In this document: positions 50,064-58,604 of the stretch, one piece after another | Numbering within the stretch: the stretch's first letter is position 1 | Layout of the letters: every line of letters begins with the position of its first letter | NCBI GenBank assembly: GCA_944375715.1 | Contig: CALWAP010000003.1 | Location: forward strand, 36,203 to 100,202 | From: an uncultured Clostridia bacterium | GTDB taxonomy: Bacteria > Bacillota > Clostridia > Oscillospirales > Butyricicoccaceae | Direction of reading: 5' to 3' | DNA length: 64,000 nt | The notes under the pieces: model-generated | Database searches by the model: none | What the model saw: the letters and a program-made list of their open reading frames with translations, nothing else | What the model was told of the DNA's origin: nothing | Position numbers and translations under genes: made by a program

Positions 50064-51230
50064 ATGAGCAATCTTGTCAAGTATGTCGACAGGGTCGGCA
50101 CCGACTGCAACAAGTGGGATTCGATGGACGCAAGATTCGGCGATAACGACCTTATGGCCCTTTGGGTCGCCGATATGGACTTCAAGGTGCCTCAGTGCGC
50201 CATTGATGCCGCAGTAAAGTACGCCGAGTTCGGCATTTACGGTTATTACAAGGTCCCTAACGAGTATCATCAGGCCTTTATCGATTGGGAAAAGAAGTAC
50301 CATAACTGCGAGATAAAGAAGGAATGGCTGAGGTTCTCCCCCGGCGTCGTTTCGCCGATAAATTGGTATGTCAACATGAAGACCAAGCCCGGCGAGGCCG
50401 TCATAGTCATGACCCCCGTTTATTATCCGTTCCTTGACGCCATCAACAATAACGGCAGGAAGCTGGTCTCCTCTGACCTTATCAACAACGGCGGCGTTTA
50501 CACCGTAAATTTCGAGGACTTTGAGCAGAAGATAGTTGACAACAACGTCAAGCTCTTTATCCTCTCCTCCCCCCATAACCCCGTAGGCAGGGTCTGGAAG
50601 CGCGAAGAGCTGGAGCAGATGCTGGCCATCTGCCGCAAGCACGGAGTTTTTGTCGTGGCCGACGAGATCCATCACGACCTCATTATGCCCGGCCATGAGC
50701 ACACCGAGATCCTCAACATCCCCGGCTACACCGATATGGTGGTCGCCATCACCGCCGGCTCCAAGACCTTCAACCTGGCCGGCTGCCAGAACTCCTTTGT
50801 CATCCTGCCCGACGAGAAGCTAAGGGCCGAGTATGACGAGTTCCTTAATTCGATCAGGATCAAGGGCGGCAGCGCCTTTGGTTATGTGGCCGTCGCCGCC
50901 GCCTTCAGAGGCGGCAGGGAGTGGCTCGAGGAGGTCATCTCCATTGTCAAGGAGAACGCCGACTACATAAAGAACACCCTTGCGGAAAAGCTGCCCAAGG
51001 CTGTCGTTTCACCGCTGGAGGGCACATACCTTCTGTGGGTCGACCTGGGCGCCTATGTCGAAGAGGGCAAGATGAAGGAGTTCATCCAGGACAAGTGCCG
51101 TCTGGCTGTCGATTACGGCGATTGGTTCGGCGGCGACCGTTTCGGCGGTCATGTCAGGTTCAACCTGGCCACCTCCAAGGAGAATATCGTGGAGGCTGTC
51201 GACAGGATAGTCAAAAACGCCAAGGCCTGA
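50064..51230 (+). CDS. MalY/PatB-type PLP enzyme (aminotransferase / C-S lyase)
   Basis: 388-residue fold-type-I PLP enzyme. WVADMDFKVPQCAIDA at the N-terminus, SSPHNPVGRVWKREEL, VVADEIHHDLIMPGHEH and the PLP lysine in TAGSKTFNLAGCQNSF are the PatB/MalY signature; VRFNLAT near the end holds the substrate-binding Arg. Such enzymes split cystathionine or cysteine with a beta-elimination, or transaminate. AGGAGG precedes the ATG at 50064; an earlier in-frame start at 50022 is not favoured. A terminator follows. Confidence 0.9.
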   Translation: MSNLVKYVDRVGTDCNKWDSMDARFGDNDLMALWVADMDFKVPQCAIDAAVKYAEFGIYGYYKVPNEYHQAFIDWEKKYHNCEIKKEWLRFSPGVVSPINWYVNMKTKPGEAVIVMTPVYYPFLDAINNNGRKLVSSDLINNGGVYTVNFEDFEQKIVDNNVKLFILSSPHNPVGRVWKREELEQMLAICRKHGVFVVADEIHHDLIMPGHEHTEILNIPGYTDMVVAITAGSKTFNLAGCQNSFVILPDEKLRAEYDEFLNSIRIKGGSAFGYVAVAAAFRGGREWLEEVISIVKENADYIKNTLAEKLPKAVVSPLEGTYLLWVDLGAYVEEGKMKEFIQDKCRLAVDYGDWFGGDRFGGHVRFNLATSKENIVEAVDRIVKNAKA

Positions 51231-51243
51231 GTTTAAGGCAGGT

Positions 51244-51271
51244 AAAAAGGCGGGCTTACGCCCGCCTTTTT
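51244..51271 (+). terminator. Terminator after the MalY/PatB gene
   Basis: AAAAAGGCGGGC-TTAC-GCCCGCCTTTTT. Confidence 0.93.
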
Positions 51272-51334
51272 GTTTTGCTTTTAAAAAAGGCTTTTTTCAA
51301 AAGGCAAAGGCCTTTTCCACAGCCTGTTTATAAA

Positions 51335-52192
51335 TTATTTTTCCGACTTGGGCATCCTTTTGGAATTGTCCAAAACCTCGCTTACCGAATAGACGGTGAC
51401 AAAGGCCGAAGGGTCGTTTTTCTGAAGATAGCTTATTATCCTGCGGTATTCCGATTTGTCGACGATGGTATTGATCTCCCACCGCATTTCCCCTTCCTTG
51501 GCCCCCTTGGCCTCGTAAAGGGTGGCGCCGCGGTTTATGTCGTTTAAAATAAAGTCCCTGACCTTTTCATAATTTTTAGAGAGTATGCAGACCTTTTTCT
51601 TGCCGCCGAAGCTGAAAATGAAGTGGTCCAGCACGACGCCGCTTAAATATGTGCCCAGGACGCTTAAAATAACCGTGCGGGTGTCATAGCATAAAGCCGC
51701 CAGCAGCGCGGCGCACATGCCCGAAACCGACATGGCCAGGCCCAGCTCGATATGCAGGTATTTGTTGAGTATCTTGGCAACGATGTCCAGCCCGCCCGAC
51801 GAGGCGTTCAGGTTGAAAAGTATCGTCAGCCCGACGCTGCATATAAAAAGGAAGCACACGGCGTCGAGTATCGGGTCGCCCATTATCGAGGCGCTGTCGG
51901 GCGAGATCTTTTCAAAAAGGCCCATGAACAGGGGCATTAAAAGGGAGGTATAGACGGTTTTCGAGCCGAACTCGGGGCCTATAAGGATAAAGCCTATGAC
52001 CAAAAGCCCCGCGTTCAATATAAGGGTCCAAAGGGACACGCTGAGGCCCGACAGCCTGTTTAAAACTATGGCAAGGCCCGACACGCTGCCCAAGGGTATG
52101 TCGGCGGGTACAAGGAAATAATAGACCGAAAAGGCTACGACGGCGGTGGCCGCCGTGATAAGCAGCATTTCCTTCAAATCGAACTTTTTCAT
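51335..52192 (-). CDS. YitT-family membrane protein (first)
   Basis: 285 residues. Five or six hydrophobic segments cover residues 10-190 with the YitT pattern (VPADIPLGSVSGLAIVLNRLSG, SSGGLDIVAKILNKYLHIELG); residues about 200-285 are the cytoplasmic DUF2179 domain (CILSKNYEKVRDFILNDINRGATLYEAKGAKEG). DUF2179 has a fold thought to sense small ligands; transport substrate is unknown. A second YitT gene lies 2.5 kb away, beyond gdhA. Confidence 0.9.
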   Translation of the reverse strand: MKKFDLKEMLLITAATAVVAFSVYYFLVPADIPLGSVSGLAIVLNRLSGLSVSLWTLILNAGLLVIGFILIGPEFGSKTVYTSLLMPLFMGLFEKISPDSASIMGDPILDAVCFLFICSVGLTILFNLNASSGGLDIVAKILNKYLHIELGLAMSVSGMCAALLAALCYDTRTVILSVLGTYLSGVVLDHFIFSFGGKKKVCILSKNYEKVRDFILNDINRGATLYEAKGAKEGEMRWEINTIVDKSEYRRIISYLQKNDPSAFVTVYSVSEVLDNSKRMPKSEK

Positions 52193-52419
52193 AAAAGCAC
52201 CTCTTTTTTATTCTGTCCCGATTTTACCAGAAAAGTCCTCGGCCTTCAAGATACCTGCCGGAAAGAGGGGGATAAATAAAGGCCTTTGCCATTTTTATTG
52301 CGGCGTTCTTCGCTGCGTCAATAGTGGCAAAGGGGCGGATGGGATTTTGGCCGTCAAATCAATCTTCCGTATTCCTTTTGGCAAAATGACGGAGGAATGG
52401 GAGTTCAAAGGGTGTGATA

Positions 52420-52449
52420 TTGAAAAAAGCATACATTATATATTATAAT
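52420..52449 (+). promoter_or_regulatory. Promoter of the small membrane-protein gene
   Basis: TTGAAA (52420-52425), 18-base spacer, TATAAT (52444-52449). Confidence 0.65.
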
Positions 52450-52496
52450 GGGCATAAGGACAGGCGGCATGTTTTCATATGGAGGTGTAAGCTGAG

Positions 52497-52910
52497 ATGA
52501 AACTTATGACCCTTGGCGCTTTGGGGCTGGCTGCGGTGTCGCTTTATATCGCCGCCCCCAGGCTTTCGCAAAACGCCCTGGTAAAGCTCAGGGCCAACAC
52601 CCCTTTGTGGCTTTTGATAGTCATTCCCCTGGCAATAGAGGTGGCTGCCTTTGATACGGAGTATTCCATGCCCCTTTTGGCAGCCTACGCTTTGGCGGTG
52701 TTCCCCTATGCCCCCAAAAAAAGGGACGCAGCTTTGTGGGAAAAGAAGCTGGGGCTTTGGGCCTGCGGCGTACTTTTGGTCCTTTTTGCCTTTATTACCC
52801 TGACAAACCCCTGGCACGAAAGGTATATGAGCGTTATGGCCGTTTGGGTCGTGGGGTATTGGACAGCGCATTATGCCTTGGGGTCAAAAGAACGGAAAAA
52901 TAAAAGCTGA
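52497..52910 (+). CDS. Small four-pass membrane protein, unknown
   Basis: 137 residues with four hydrophobic stretches (about 3-20, 36-50, 57-70 and 86-125 as two). No family is recognised. A good promoter, GGAGG before the ATG and a terminator right after the stop show that it is a real single-gene unit. The tail KERKNKS is basic, predicted inside by the positive-inside rule. Confidence 0.7.
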   Translation: MKLMTLGALGLAAVSLYIAAPRLSQNALVKLRANTPLWLLIVIPLAIEVAAFDTEYSMPLLAAYALAVFPYAPKKRDAALWEKKLGLWACGVLLVLFAFITLTNPWHERYMSVMAVWVVGYWTAHYALGSKERKNKS

Positions 52911-52942
52911 GAAAAGCCCCCGGAACCTCCGCGGGCTTTTTT
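52911..52942 (+). terminator. Terminator after the small membrane-protein gene
   Basis: GAAAAGCCC...CCG...CCG...GGGCTTTTTT: imperfect stem, good T run. Confidence 0.8.
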
Positions 52943-53006
52943 AATAAAGCGGCTTGATATAAAAGCCTATGCGATATGGCACAAACCCCGAAGTTCTGCA
53001 CACAGT

Positions 53007-53040
53007 AAAAAAGCTCCCGCCTTTTGGCGGGAGCTTTTTA
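53007..53040 (-). terminator. Terminator after gdhA
   Basis: AAAAAAGCTCCCGCC-TTTT-GGCGGGAGCTTTTT, symmetric, 29 bases past the gdhA stop on the minus strand. Confidence 0.93.
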
Positions 53041-53069
53041 TTACCCGTTAAGGGCAAATACGCATTTGT

Positions 53070-54416
53070 TTAGAAAATGCCTTCAGCCATCATAGCCTCG
53101 GCGACCTTCTTGAATCCGGCGATGTTGGCGCCGGCAACCAGGTCATAACCCAGACCGGCTTCTTCAGCGGCCTTGGCCGAGTTGTCATGGATGTTCTTCA
53201 TGATCTGATGGAGCTTCTGATCGACTTCCTCAGGCTCCCAGCTGTAACGCATGGAGTTCTGAGCCATTTCCAGAGCGGAGGTGGCAACGCCGCCGGCATT
53301 GACGGCCTTGGAAGGAGCAACTATCTGGACATTCTTCTTGAGGTACTCAAGAGCCTCGTTGGTGGTGGGCATATTGGCAACCTCGATGTAATACTTGGTG
53401 CCGTTGGCGACGATCTGCTTGGCCTCTTCCATGCCTATCTCGTTCTGATAAGCGCAGGGCATGCAGATGTCGGCCTTTACGCCCCAAGCCTTCTTGCCGG
53501 GAACGAACTCGACACCGAACTTGTCGGCGTAATCCTGGGCGCGGTCGCGGCCGGAAGCACGCATCTCAAGCAGGTAGGAGATCTTCTCGGGGGTGACTAT
53601 GCCGTCGGGATCGTAGCAGTAGCCGTCAGGACCGGAGATGGTGACGACCTTGCCGCCCAGCTGGGCAACCTTCTCGCAGACGCCCCAGGCAACATTGCCG
53701 AAGCCGGAAACTGCGACCGTCTTGCCTTCGATGGTCTCGCCGAAGTGCTTAAGGACTTCGACCAGATAATATGTAGCGCCGTAACCCGTAGCTTCGGGAC
53801 GGAAGTAGGAGCCGCCGTAGCTCATGCCCTTGCCGGTGAGGACGCCGTTCTCCCAGACATTCTTGATCCTCTTGTACTGACCGAACAGGAAGCCTATCTC
53901 ACGGCCGGCAACGCCGATATCACCGGCGGGAACGTCAACATCGGGGCCGATGTGGCGATAGAGCTCGGTCATGAAGGCCTGGCAGAAACGCATGATCTCA
54001 GCGTCGCTCCTGCCGCGGGGGTCAAAGTCGGAACCGCCCTTGCCGCCGCCGATGGGCAGGCTGGTCAGGCTGTTTTTGAAGGTCTGCTCAAAGGCAAGGA
54101 ACTTCATTGTATCCAGGGTAACAGAGGGATGGAACCTTAAGCCGCCCTTATAGGGGCCGATGGCGCCGTTGAACTGTACGCGGTAGCCGCGGTTGACATG
54201 GATTTCATGATTGTCGTCTTCCCATGTGACTCGGAAGGAAATCTGACGGTCAGGCTCGCACATTCTCTCAAGAAGGGCGGCCTTCTCATACTCGGGATGC
54301 TGCTCGACAACAGACTCGATGCTCTGGAAAACTTCCTCAACGGTCTGGATGAACAGATCCTCGCCCTTGTTGCGGGCCTTGACTTCGTCAAGAACTTTTT
54401 GCATGTAAGCGTTCAT
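53070..54416 (-). CDS. gdhA: Glutamate dehydrogenase
   Basis: 448-residue hexameric-type enzyme that interconverts glutamate and 2-oxoglutarate plus ammonia. FNGAIGPYKGGLRFHPSV, the catalytic region PIGGGKGGSDFDPRGRSD (Lys in GGGKGG), PAGDIGVAGREIGFL and the NAD(P) fold VAVSGFGNVAWGV are present; length and motifs match the E. coli-like NADP class, though cofactor cannot be fixed by eye. ATG 54416 has GGAGGAG upstream. Codons are unusually uniform (GCC, GAG, CTT less rare codons), as expected of a highly expressed gene. Confidence 0.96.
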   Translation of the reverse strand: MNAYMQKVLDEVKARNKGEDLFIQTVEEVFQSIESVVEQHPEYEKAALLERMCEPDRQISFRVTWEDDNHEIHVNRGYRVQFNGAIGPYKGGLRFHPSVTLDTMKFLAFEQTFKNSLTSLPIGGGKGGSDFDPRGRSDAEIMRFCQAFMTELYRHIGPDVDVPAGDIGVAGREIGFLFGQYKRIKNVWENGVLTGKGMSYGGSYFRPEATGYGATYYLVEVLKHFGETIEGKTVAVSGFGNVAWGVCEKVAQLGGKVVTISGPDGYCYDPDGIVTPEKISYLLEMRASGRDRAQDYADKFGVEFVPGKKAWGVKADICMPCAYQNEIGMEEAKQIVANGTKYYIEVANMPTTNEALEYLKKNVQIVAPSKAVNAGGVATSALEMAQNSMRYSWEPEEVDQKLHQIMKNIHDNSAKAAEEAGLGYDLVAGANIAGFKKVAEAMMAEGIF

Positions 54417-54629
54417 TGGTATCTCCTCCAATAATAATTTTGGTACCTTTTAAATACGGAACGCCTCCGTACAAAATAATGTTAACCCCATAATGATTAA
54501 AAGTCAAGATAACACGCCCTTTTTTTATCTTTGGGACATAAAAAAGAACCAAAGCCGCCTTCTAAGGCCCCGTGGCGGTACAAAAGAGCAAAAAAGGACG
54601 TCAAAAAGGAAAATTATACGATTAGTATA

Positions 54630-54679
54630 AAAAAATAAAAAACTCCGTAAAGTATAAAAATAAATATACTTTGCGGAGT
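54630..54679 (-). terminator. Terminator after the second YitT gene
   Basis: On the minus strand ACTCCGCAAAGTATA, 8-base loop, TATACTTTACGGAGT, then TTTTTT and more T. A 15-bp stem with one mismatch. Confidence 0.88.
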
Positions 54680-54703
54680 ATCGCGTTTAAATTATACTAT
54701 ATG

Positions 54704-55573
54704 CTAAGTTTTGAAACCTTCACCCAGCACCTCGCTGGACTCCAGGACTATCGTGAAGGAATTGGGATCTATAAGGGAGGCCGCCTTCCTGACCAAAAAC
54801 ATCTGCTTTGAATCGCAGGCGCACATGACCACCTGCTTTTCGGCGTTTGTATAGCTGCCGACGGCGTTTAAAAGGGTGGCTCCCCTGCCGCAGCTTTTTT
54901 CGATGGCGGCCGCCATCGCGGGCGCCTTGCTTTTGTCGGTGACTATAAGGGCCAGCTTGCCCCGGGATATGCCGTACATGACCTTGTCGACCGCCCGCGA
55001 AAGCAGAAAGGCCATTATCATGCCGTAAATTATGCCGTCGGTGTCGCTGAAAAGGTATCCGCCGGCCAGGATTATAAGGCTGTCGGAAACAAAGGATATG
55101 TTGCCCAGAGAAAGGTGGGGCTTGACAGCCCTGACGGCCATTATGATAAAATCGCTGCCCCCCGACGAAGAGCCCGAAAGATAGATTATGGCATACCCCA
55201 GCCCCGAAAGGACGCCGGCGCAGACGGCGGCCAGCAGCCTGTCGCCGTCGTAGGTCGGCAGCAGCGGGGCCACGGTGTCGATTATGACGGAGGAAATGAC
55301 CATGCTTTTTATCGAGCGCAGGAAAAACCCCCGCCCCAGAAGCCGGTAACAGATAAGGGCGATGGGGATATTGAGGATTATCGTGCAAAGGCCGATGGGC
55401 AGGCCGAACAGCCTGTAAATAATAAGGCATATGCCCGTAATGCCCGTCACGGGCAGGTCGGCGTGGGAGGCAAAGTTATAGATGCCTATGGCTATCAGCA
55501 TGCCTCCCGCGATGTCAGACAGAATGTCGGTAAAGAGTCTTTTTGCGTTTATCGTGCCAAGGCTCTTTTTCAT
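54704..55573 (-). CDS. YitT-family membrane protein (second)
   Basis: 289 residues. The same architecture as the gene at 51335: six hydrophobic segments with LPVTGITGICLIIYRLFGLPIG and YLSGSSSGGSDFIIMAVRAVKPHLSLG, then a DUF2179 domain from about 205 (LALIVTDKSKAPAMAAAIEKSCGRGATLLNAVGSYTN). Sequence identity to the first copy is moderate, so this is an older paralogue and not a fresh duplication. AAAGGAGG precedes the ATG. It lies downstream of psd on the same strand after a 118-base gap. Confidence 0.9.
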   Translation of the reverse strand: MKKSLGTINAKRLFTDILSDIAGGMLIAIGIYNFASHADLPVTGITGICLIIYRLFGLPIGLCTIILNIPIALICYRLLGRGFFLRSIKSMVISSVIIDTVAPLLPTYDGDRLLAAVCAGVLSGLGYAIIYLSGSSSGGSDFIIMAVRAVKPHLSLGNISFVSDSLIILAGGYLFSDTDGIIYGMIMAFLLSRAVDKVMYGISRGKLALIVTDKSKAPAMAAAIEKSCGRGATLLNAVGSYTNAEKQVVMCACDSKQMFLVRKAASLIDPNSFTIVLESSEVLGEGFKT

Positions 55574-55691
55574 ATATCCTCCTTTTTCGGGGTATGGTTG
55601 TTGTGGGGGCGTTTTTGTCCTACGGAAGGGTTTTCGCCATCCGAGGTGCTTTTTTCCGTCATTTTGGGGAGCAGCCTTAAAAATCTCCTTT

Positions 55692-56513
55692 TCAAAGGGC
55701 CGTGCCGATGGCCTGCCCCATCCTGACGGGGTATTCCTCTCCTTTAAGGCAGGCGGCTTCTATTTCAGGGAAGATCCCGCAGCTGCCCTTTTGCAGAAGC
55801 AGGACAATGGTCGAGCCGCCGAAACGGAACATGCCCTTTTCCTCCCCGCGCTTAAAACTGCCCGCCTGGTGGAGGTTGACTATTTTGCCCACCATGGCGG
55901 CCCCTATTTCGACCTGGACGGCCGTGCCGAAGTTTTCGGTTTTCAAAAGGGTATACTCCCTGCTGTTTTCCGAAAAATAGTCGGCCACCCCCAAAGCCTC
56001 GGGCCTGACGGTGTAATACCTTCCCCTTATGGGGATATTGACGCCCTTTTGGCAGTTGTCAAAATAGCAGTAGCGGTGGTAGTTGTGTACGCACAGCCTG
56101 AAAATAAGGCACCTTCCGCCGAGGAATTTTTGGGCCAGATCGCGGTTTTTGAGAAGGGAGGCAACCGAATACCGTCCCCCCTTGATGACGAACTCCAGCT
56201 CAGGGGTTATCTCAAGGCAGGTCAGAAGCCCGTCGCATGGGGATATAAGGGATAAAGGGCCCATGTCCACAGGGCGTTTTGCCGGCTTTATTTCCCGGGT
56301 GAAAAAATCGTCGAAGCTTTTGTAATCCCTCAAAGGGTATTCCGACATATCGATATTGTTGCGTTTTATAAACCCCTTTATAAGGGGCTTTGAAACGGGG
56401 GTCGACAAAAAGGCGCCGCCCAGGGCGCTGATGCCGCGGCTGGAGGAAACGCCCCTTAAAAATGACAGCCTGCCGCCGTAGATTTCAGGGACAATTCCTT
56501 TAAAAGACTTCAT
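55692..56513 (-). CDS. psd: Phosphatidylserine decarboxylase
   Basis: 273-residue proenzyme making phosphatidylethanolamine. SFDDFFTREIKPAKRP, SPCDGLLTCLEI, LCVHNYHRYCYFDNC (catalytic His) and VNLHQAGSFKRGEEKGMFRFGGSTIVLLL are conserved. Self-cleavage occurs in the final motif, here GGST (232-235), with Ser234 forming the pyruvoyl group; many bacterial enzymes have LGST, so this is the other form of the motif. It overlaps pssA by 14 bases, so the two steps from CDP-diacylglycerol to PE are coupled. Confidence 0.94.
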   Translation of the reverse strand: MKSFKGIVPEIYGGRLSFLRGVSSSRGISALGGAFLSTPVSKPLIKGFIKRNNIDMSEYPLRDYKSFDDFFTREIKPAKRPVDMGPLSLISPCDGLLTCLEITPELEFVIKGGRYSVASLLKNRDLAQKFLGGRCLIFRLCVHNYHRYCYFDNCQKGVNIPIRGRYYTVRPEALGVADYFSENSREYTLLKTENFGTAVQVEIGAAMVGKIVNLHQAGSFKRGEEKGMFRFGGSTIVLLLQKGSCGIFPEIEAACLKGEEYPVRMGQAIGTAL

Positions 56514-57129
56514 TTCCCGTCACCAGCAAAATAAGCTCGACAAGCCCGACGGCGGCCAAAAACAGCATGCCTTTCATGTCGGGCTTTTTCAGCTTGAAGT
56601 TTATAAGGAAGGCGCAGGCCGAGCAGACCATGGCAAAGCCATAGACCACAGTCATGTACCTTATCCCCATATAGGGCACGGCTACAAAGACAAAGGGGAA
56701 CAAAAGGGCCGAAGTCGTCACGGGCAGGCCCTCGTAATGCTCCCTGCGGCCCGTTTCGGTGTCCTGCCTGTGCTCCTCCATGACATTGAAGTATGCCAGG
56801 CGGATAAGGGCGGCCAGGGCATAGGACAGCAGTATTATCATCTGGTAGGGCTTTTTAAGCCCTATGGCATAACCTATGCAGGCCGGCAGCACGCCGAAGC
56901 AGATAAGGTCGGACAGAGAGTCTATCTGTATGCCGAAGCGTTTTTCGTCAAAGGTACGTTCCCGCCTTTTGGCAATGGTGCCGTCAAACATGTCGCAAAG
57001 CCCCGACAGCATAAGGCACATGACCCCCAGGCGGGGGCTTGAGCGGCTGAGGGTCAGGATTATGCCCCACACCCCCGAGCACATGCCTATGTATGTCAGT
57101 ACGACCGTGTAATTGTAAAAACCGAGCAT
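56500..57129 (-). CDS. pssA: CDP-diacylglycerol--serine phosphatidyltransferase
   Basis: 209-residue polytopic enzyme that makes phosphatidylserine. The CDP-alcohol phosphatidyltransferase motif is visible as DMFDGTIAKRRERTFDEKRFG followed by IQIDSLSDLICFG; it has Lys where the usual motif has Arg after Ala. Several hydrophobic segments follow. ATG 57129 has AAAGGAG upstream; an earlier in-frame start would overlap the TPM gene. It overlaps psd and lies 37 bases after the TPM-domain gene. Confidence 0.92.
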   Translation of the reverse strand: MLGFYNYTVVLTYIGMCSGVWGIILTLSRSSPRLGVMCLMLSGLCDMFDGTIAKRRERTFDEKRFGIQIDSLSDLICFGVLPACIGYAIGLKKPYQMIILLSYALAALIRLAYFNVMEEHRQDTETGRREHYEGLPVTTSALLFPFVFVAVPYMGIRYMTVVYGFAMVCSACAFLINFKLKKPDMKGMLFLAAVGLVELILLVTGNEVF

Positions 57130-57166
57130 AAAAATCTCCTTTCGGCAAAAGCCGTTTTTAAAAGGA

Positions 57167-58078
57167 CTACCGGCGCCCGGCGCCGCCGCCGCGGGAGCCG
57201 CCGCCACCGCCGCGCCGCCCGCCGCCGAAGCCGCCGCGGGAACCCCCGAAGCCTCCTCCGCGGGAACCTCCGAAGCCTCCCCCGAAACCGCCGGGCCTTC
57301 TCGGGCCGGGCATGAATATGACGGTCCTCCCGCCTCCCCTGCCCCCGCCGAAGCCGCCGCGGCCCCCGGGCCGGGTGAAGGAGGATATTATGACCGAGAT
57401 GATTATAAGTACGAAGATTATCGCGATAATGGCGCCAAAGCCGCCGAAGGGGCTGTAGGAAGAGTAGCCCTGGCCCTCCGCCCCGGTTTCATAATAGCCG
57501 CCGGAGGAATATTCCTCGATATCCCTTTGGCTGACGCCGTAATAGCTGTCTATTTCCGAAACGACGGCCTTGAAGGTGTCCAAAGCAGCCTTGTCATAGT
57601 CCCCCGCATCAAAGGGAGCTTCAAGATATTCGGAAGCTATTTTTGAAAGGCCTGCGGCGCTCAGGGCTGAAGAAGCAAGGCCGGTGCCCGACATCAGCCA
57701 ATACTTTTCCTCGCCGGGGCAAAGCAGGATAAGGACGCCGTTGTTTTCATCCTTGTCCCCCAAAGCCCAGGAATTGAATATCTCATAGGAATATTCCTCG
57801 GCGTTGTAGCCGTCGAGGAAATCGACTGTGACCACAACCACCTCGGCCCCCTCGTCCAGGTCGTAAAGGCGGTAGTTTTCCGAGCATATGTATTCCTCGG
57901 TGCTCTGGGATATGACATTTGAGTTGTCGCAGACATAAAAGGCATCGCTCTGCTCCGGTATGGCGGCAATGCAGGGGCTTAAAAGCCCCAAAAGCGCCGT
58001 CAGGGCCAATAAAAGCCCTGTTTTTCTGAAAAAGCTTATCCTTCTCCCCTCCTTACCTGAAAATCGGGGCGGTTTCAA
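57167..58078 (-). CDS. TPM-domain membrane protein with Gly/Arg-rich tail
   Basis: 303 residues. A signal-anchor (about 18-38) precedes a TPM domain (about 45-180: FYVCDNSNVISQSTEEYICSENYRLYDL, EVVVVTVDFLDGYNAEEYSYEIFNSWALGDKDENNGVLILLCPGEEKYWLMSGTG are its span). A transmembrane helix follows (about 212-232, GAIIAIIFVLIIISVIISSF). The tail is nearly pure Gly/Arg/Ser/Phe (RGGFGGGRGGG repeats, about 235-303), low complexity. The start overlaps the LemA gene by 26 bases. TPM proteins commonly pair with LemA, as here; the role is in the envelope, still unclear. Confidence 0.88.
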   Translation of the reverse strand: MKPPRFSGKEGRRISFFRKTGLLLALTALLGLLSPCIAAIPEQSDAFYVCDNSNVISQSTEEYICSENYRLYDLDEGAEVVVVTVDFLDGYNAEEYSYEIFNSWALGDKDENNGVLILLCPGEEKYWLMSGTGLASSALSAAGLSKIASEYLEAPFDAGDYDKAALDTFKAVVSEIDSYYGVSQRDIEEYSSGGYYETGAEGQGYSSYSPFGGFGAIIAIIFVLIIISVIISSFTRPGGRGGFGGGRGGGRTVIFMPGPRRPGGFGGGFGGSRGGGFGGSRGGFGGGRRGGGGGSRGGGAGRR

Positions 58079-58604
58079 GCCCCATCAGGGAAAAGATAAG
58101 GCTGCCGGGAAAGGTCTTTATGGCCGAGTTGTATCCTGATGCCTCGGCGTTATAGCCGTCGTGGGACATGGTGTATGAGCAGGAATCGAACATCGAGACA
58201 AGGGAGGAAACAAGCTCCCTGTCCTTGTCCGAAAGGCTTTCAGACTCCAAAAGGGAGGTTACGGCCCTGAACTCCCGCTCCAAAGTCTCGTTTGCCTCGG
58301 CCTTTTCGCGTAAGCTTCCGGCCGAGCGCAGGCCCTGGGCGGCGTTTTTAAGGGGTGAAAGAAGGGAGCTTTCAAGATAGCGGGAGCCTACGGAGGCAAG
58401 GTTTATCCCGCAGTCGGCCCTGTCGCTCAAATCGGAGGCGACGCCGATGCCGTTTCCGCTTTCGCCGTTATAAAATATGTCCTCAAGGCTTTTTTCAAGC
58501 CTTAGCCCCGAGGCATAGGGGCCCAGCAAAAGCCCCAGGGCCGCCATCAGGCAGCAGGCCAAAGCCGCCCTCTTCTGTTTTTTCCTGTAAAGGCTATCTG
58601 TCAC
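58053..58604 (-). CDS. LemA-family protein
   Basis: 183 residues. An N-terminal membrane helix (about 12-32) and a helical domain ending with the LemA pattern YNAEASGYNSAIKTFPGSLIFSLMGLETAPIF. LemA proteins are membrane-attached helical bundles without known enzymatic activity. It overlaps telA by 11 bases and the TPM gene by 26, so the three are tightly coupled. Confidence 0.87.
   Translation of the reverse strand: MTDSLYRKKQKRAALACCLMAALGLLLGPYASGLRLEKSLEDIFYNGESGNGIGVASDLSDRADCGINLASVGSRYLESSLLSPLKNAAQGLRSAGSLREKAEANETLEREFRAVTSLLESESLSDKDRELVSSLVSMFDSCSYTMSHDGYNAEASGYNSAIKTFPGSLIFSLMGLETAPIFR

Noticed and set aside
57167..57380. DNA repeat array
   Set aside because: The repeats are codons of the Gly/Arg-rich tail in frame with the TPM gene.
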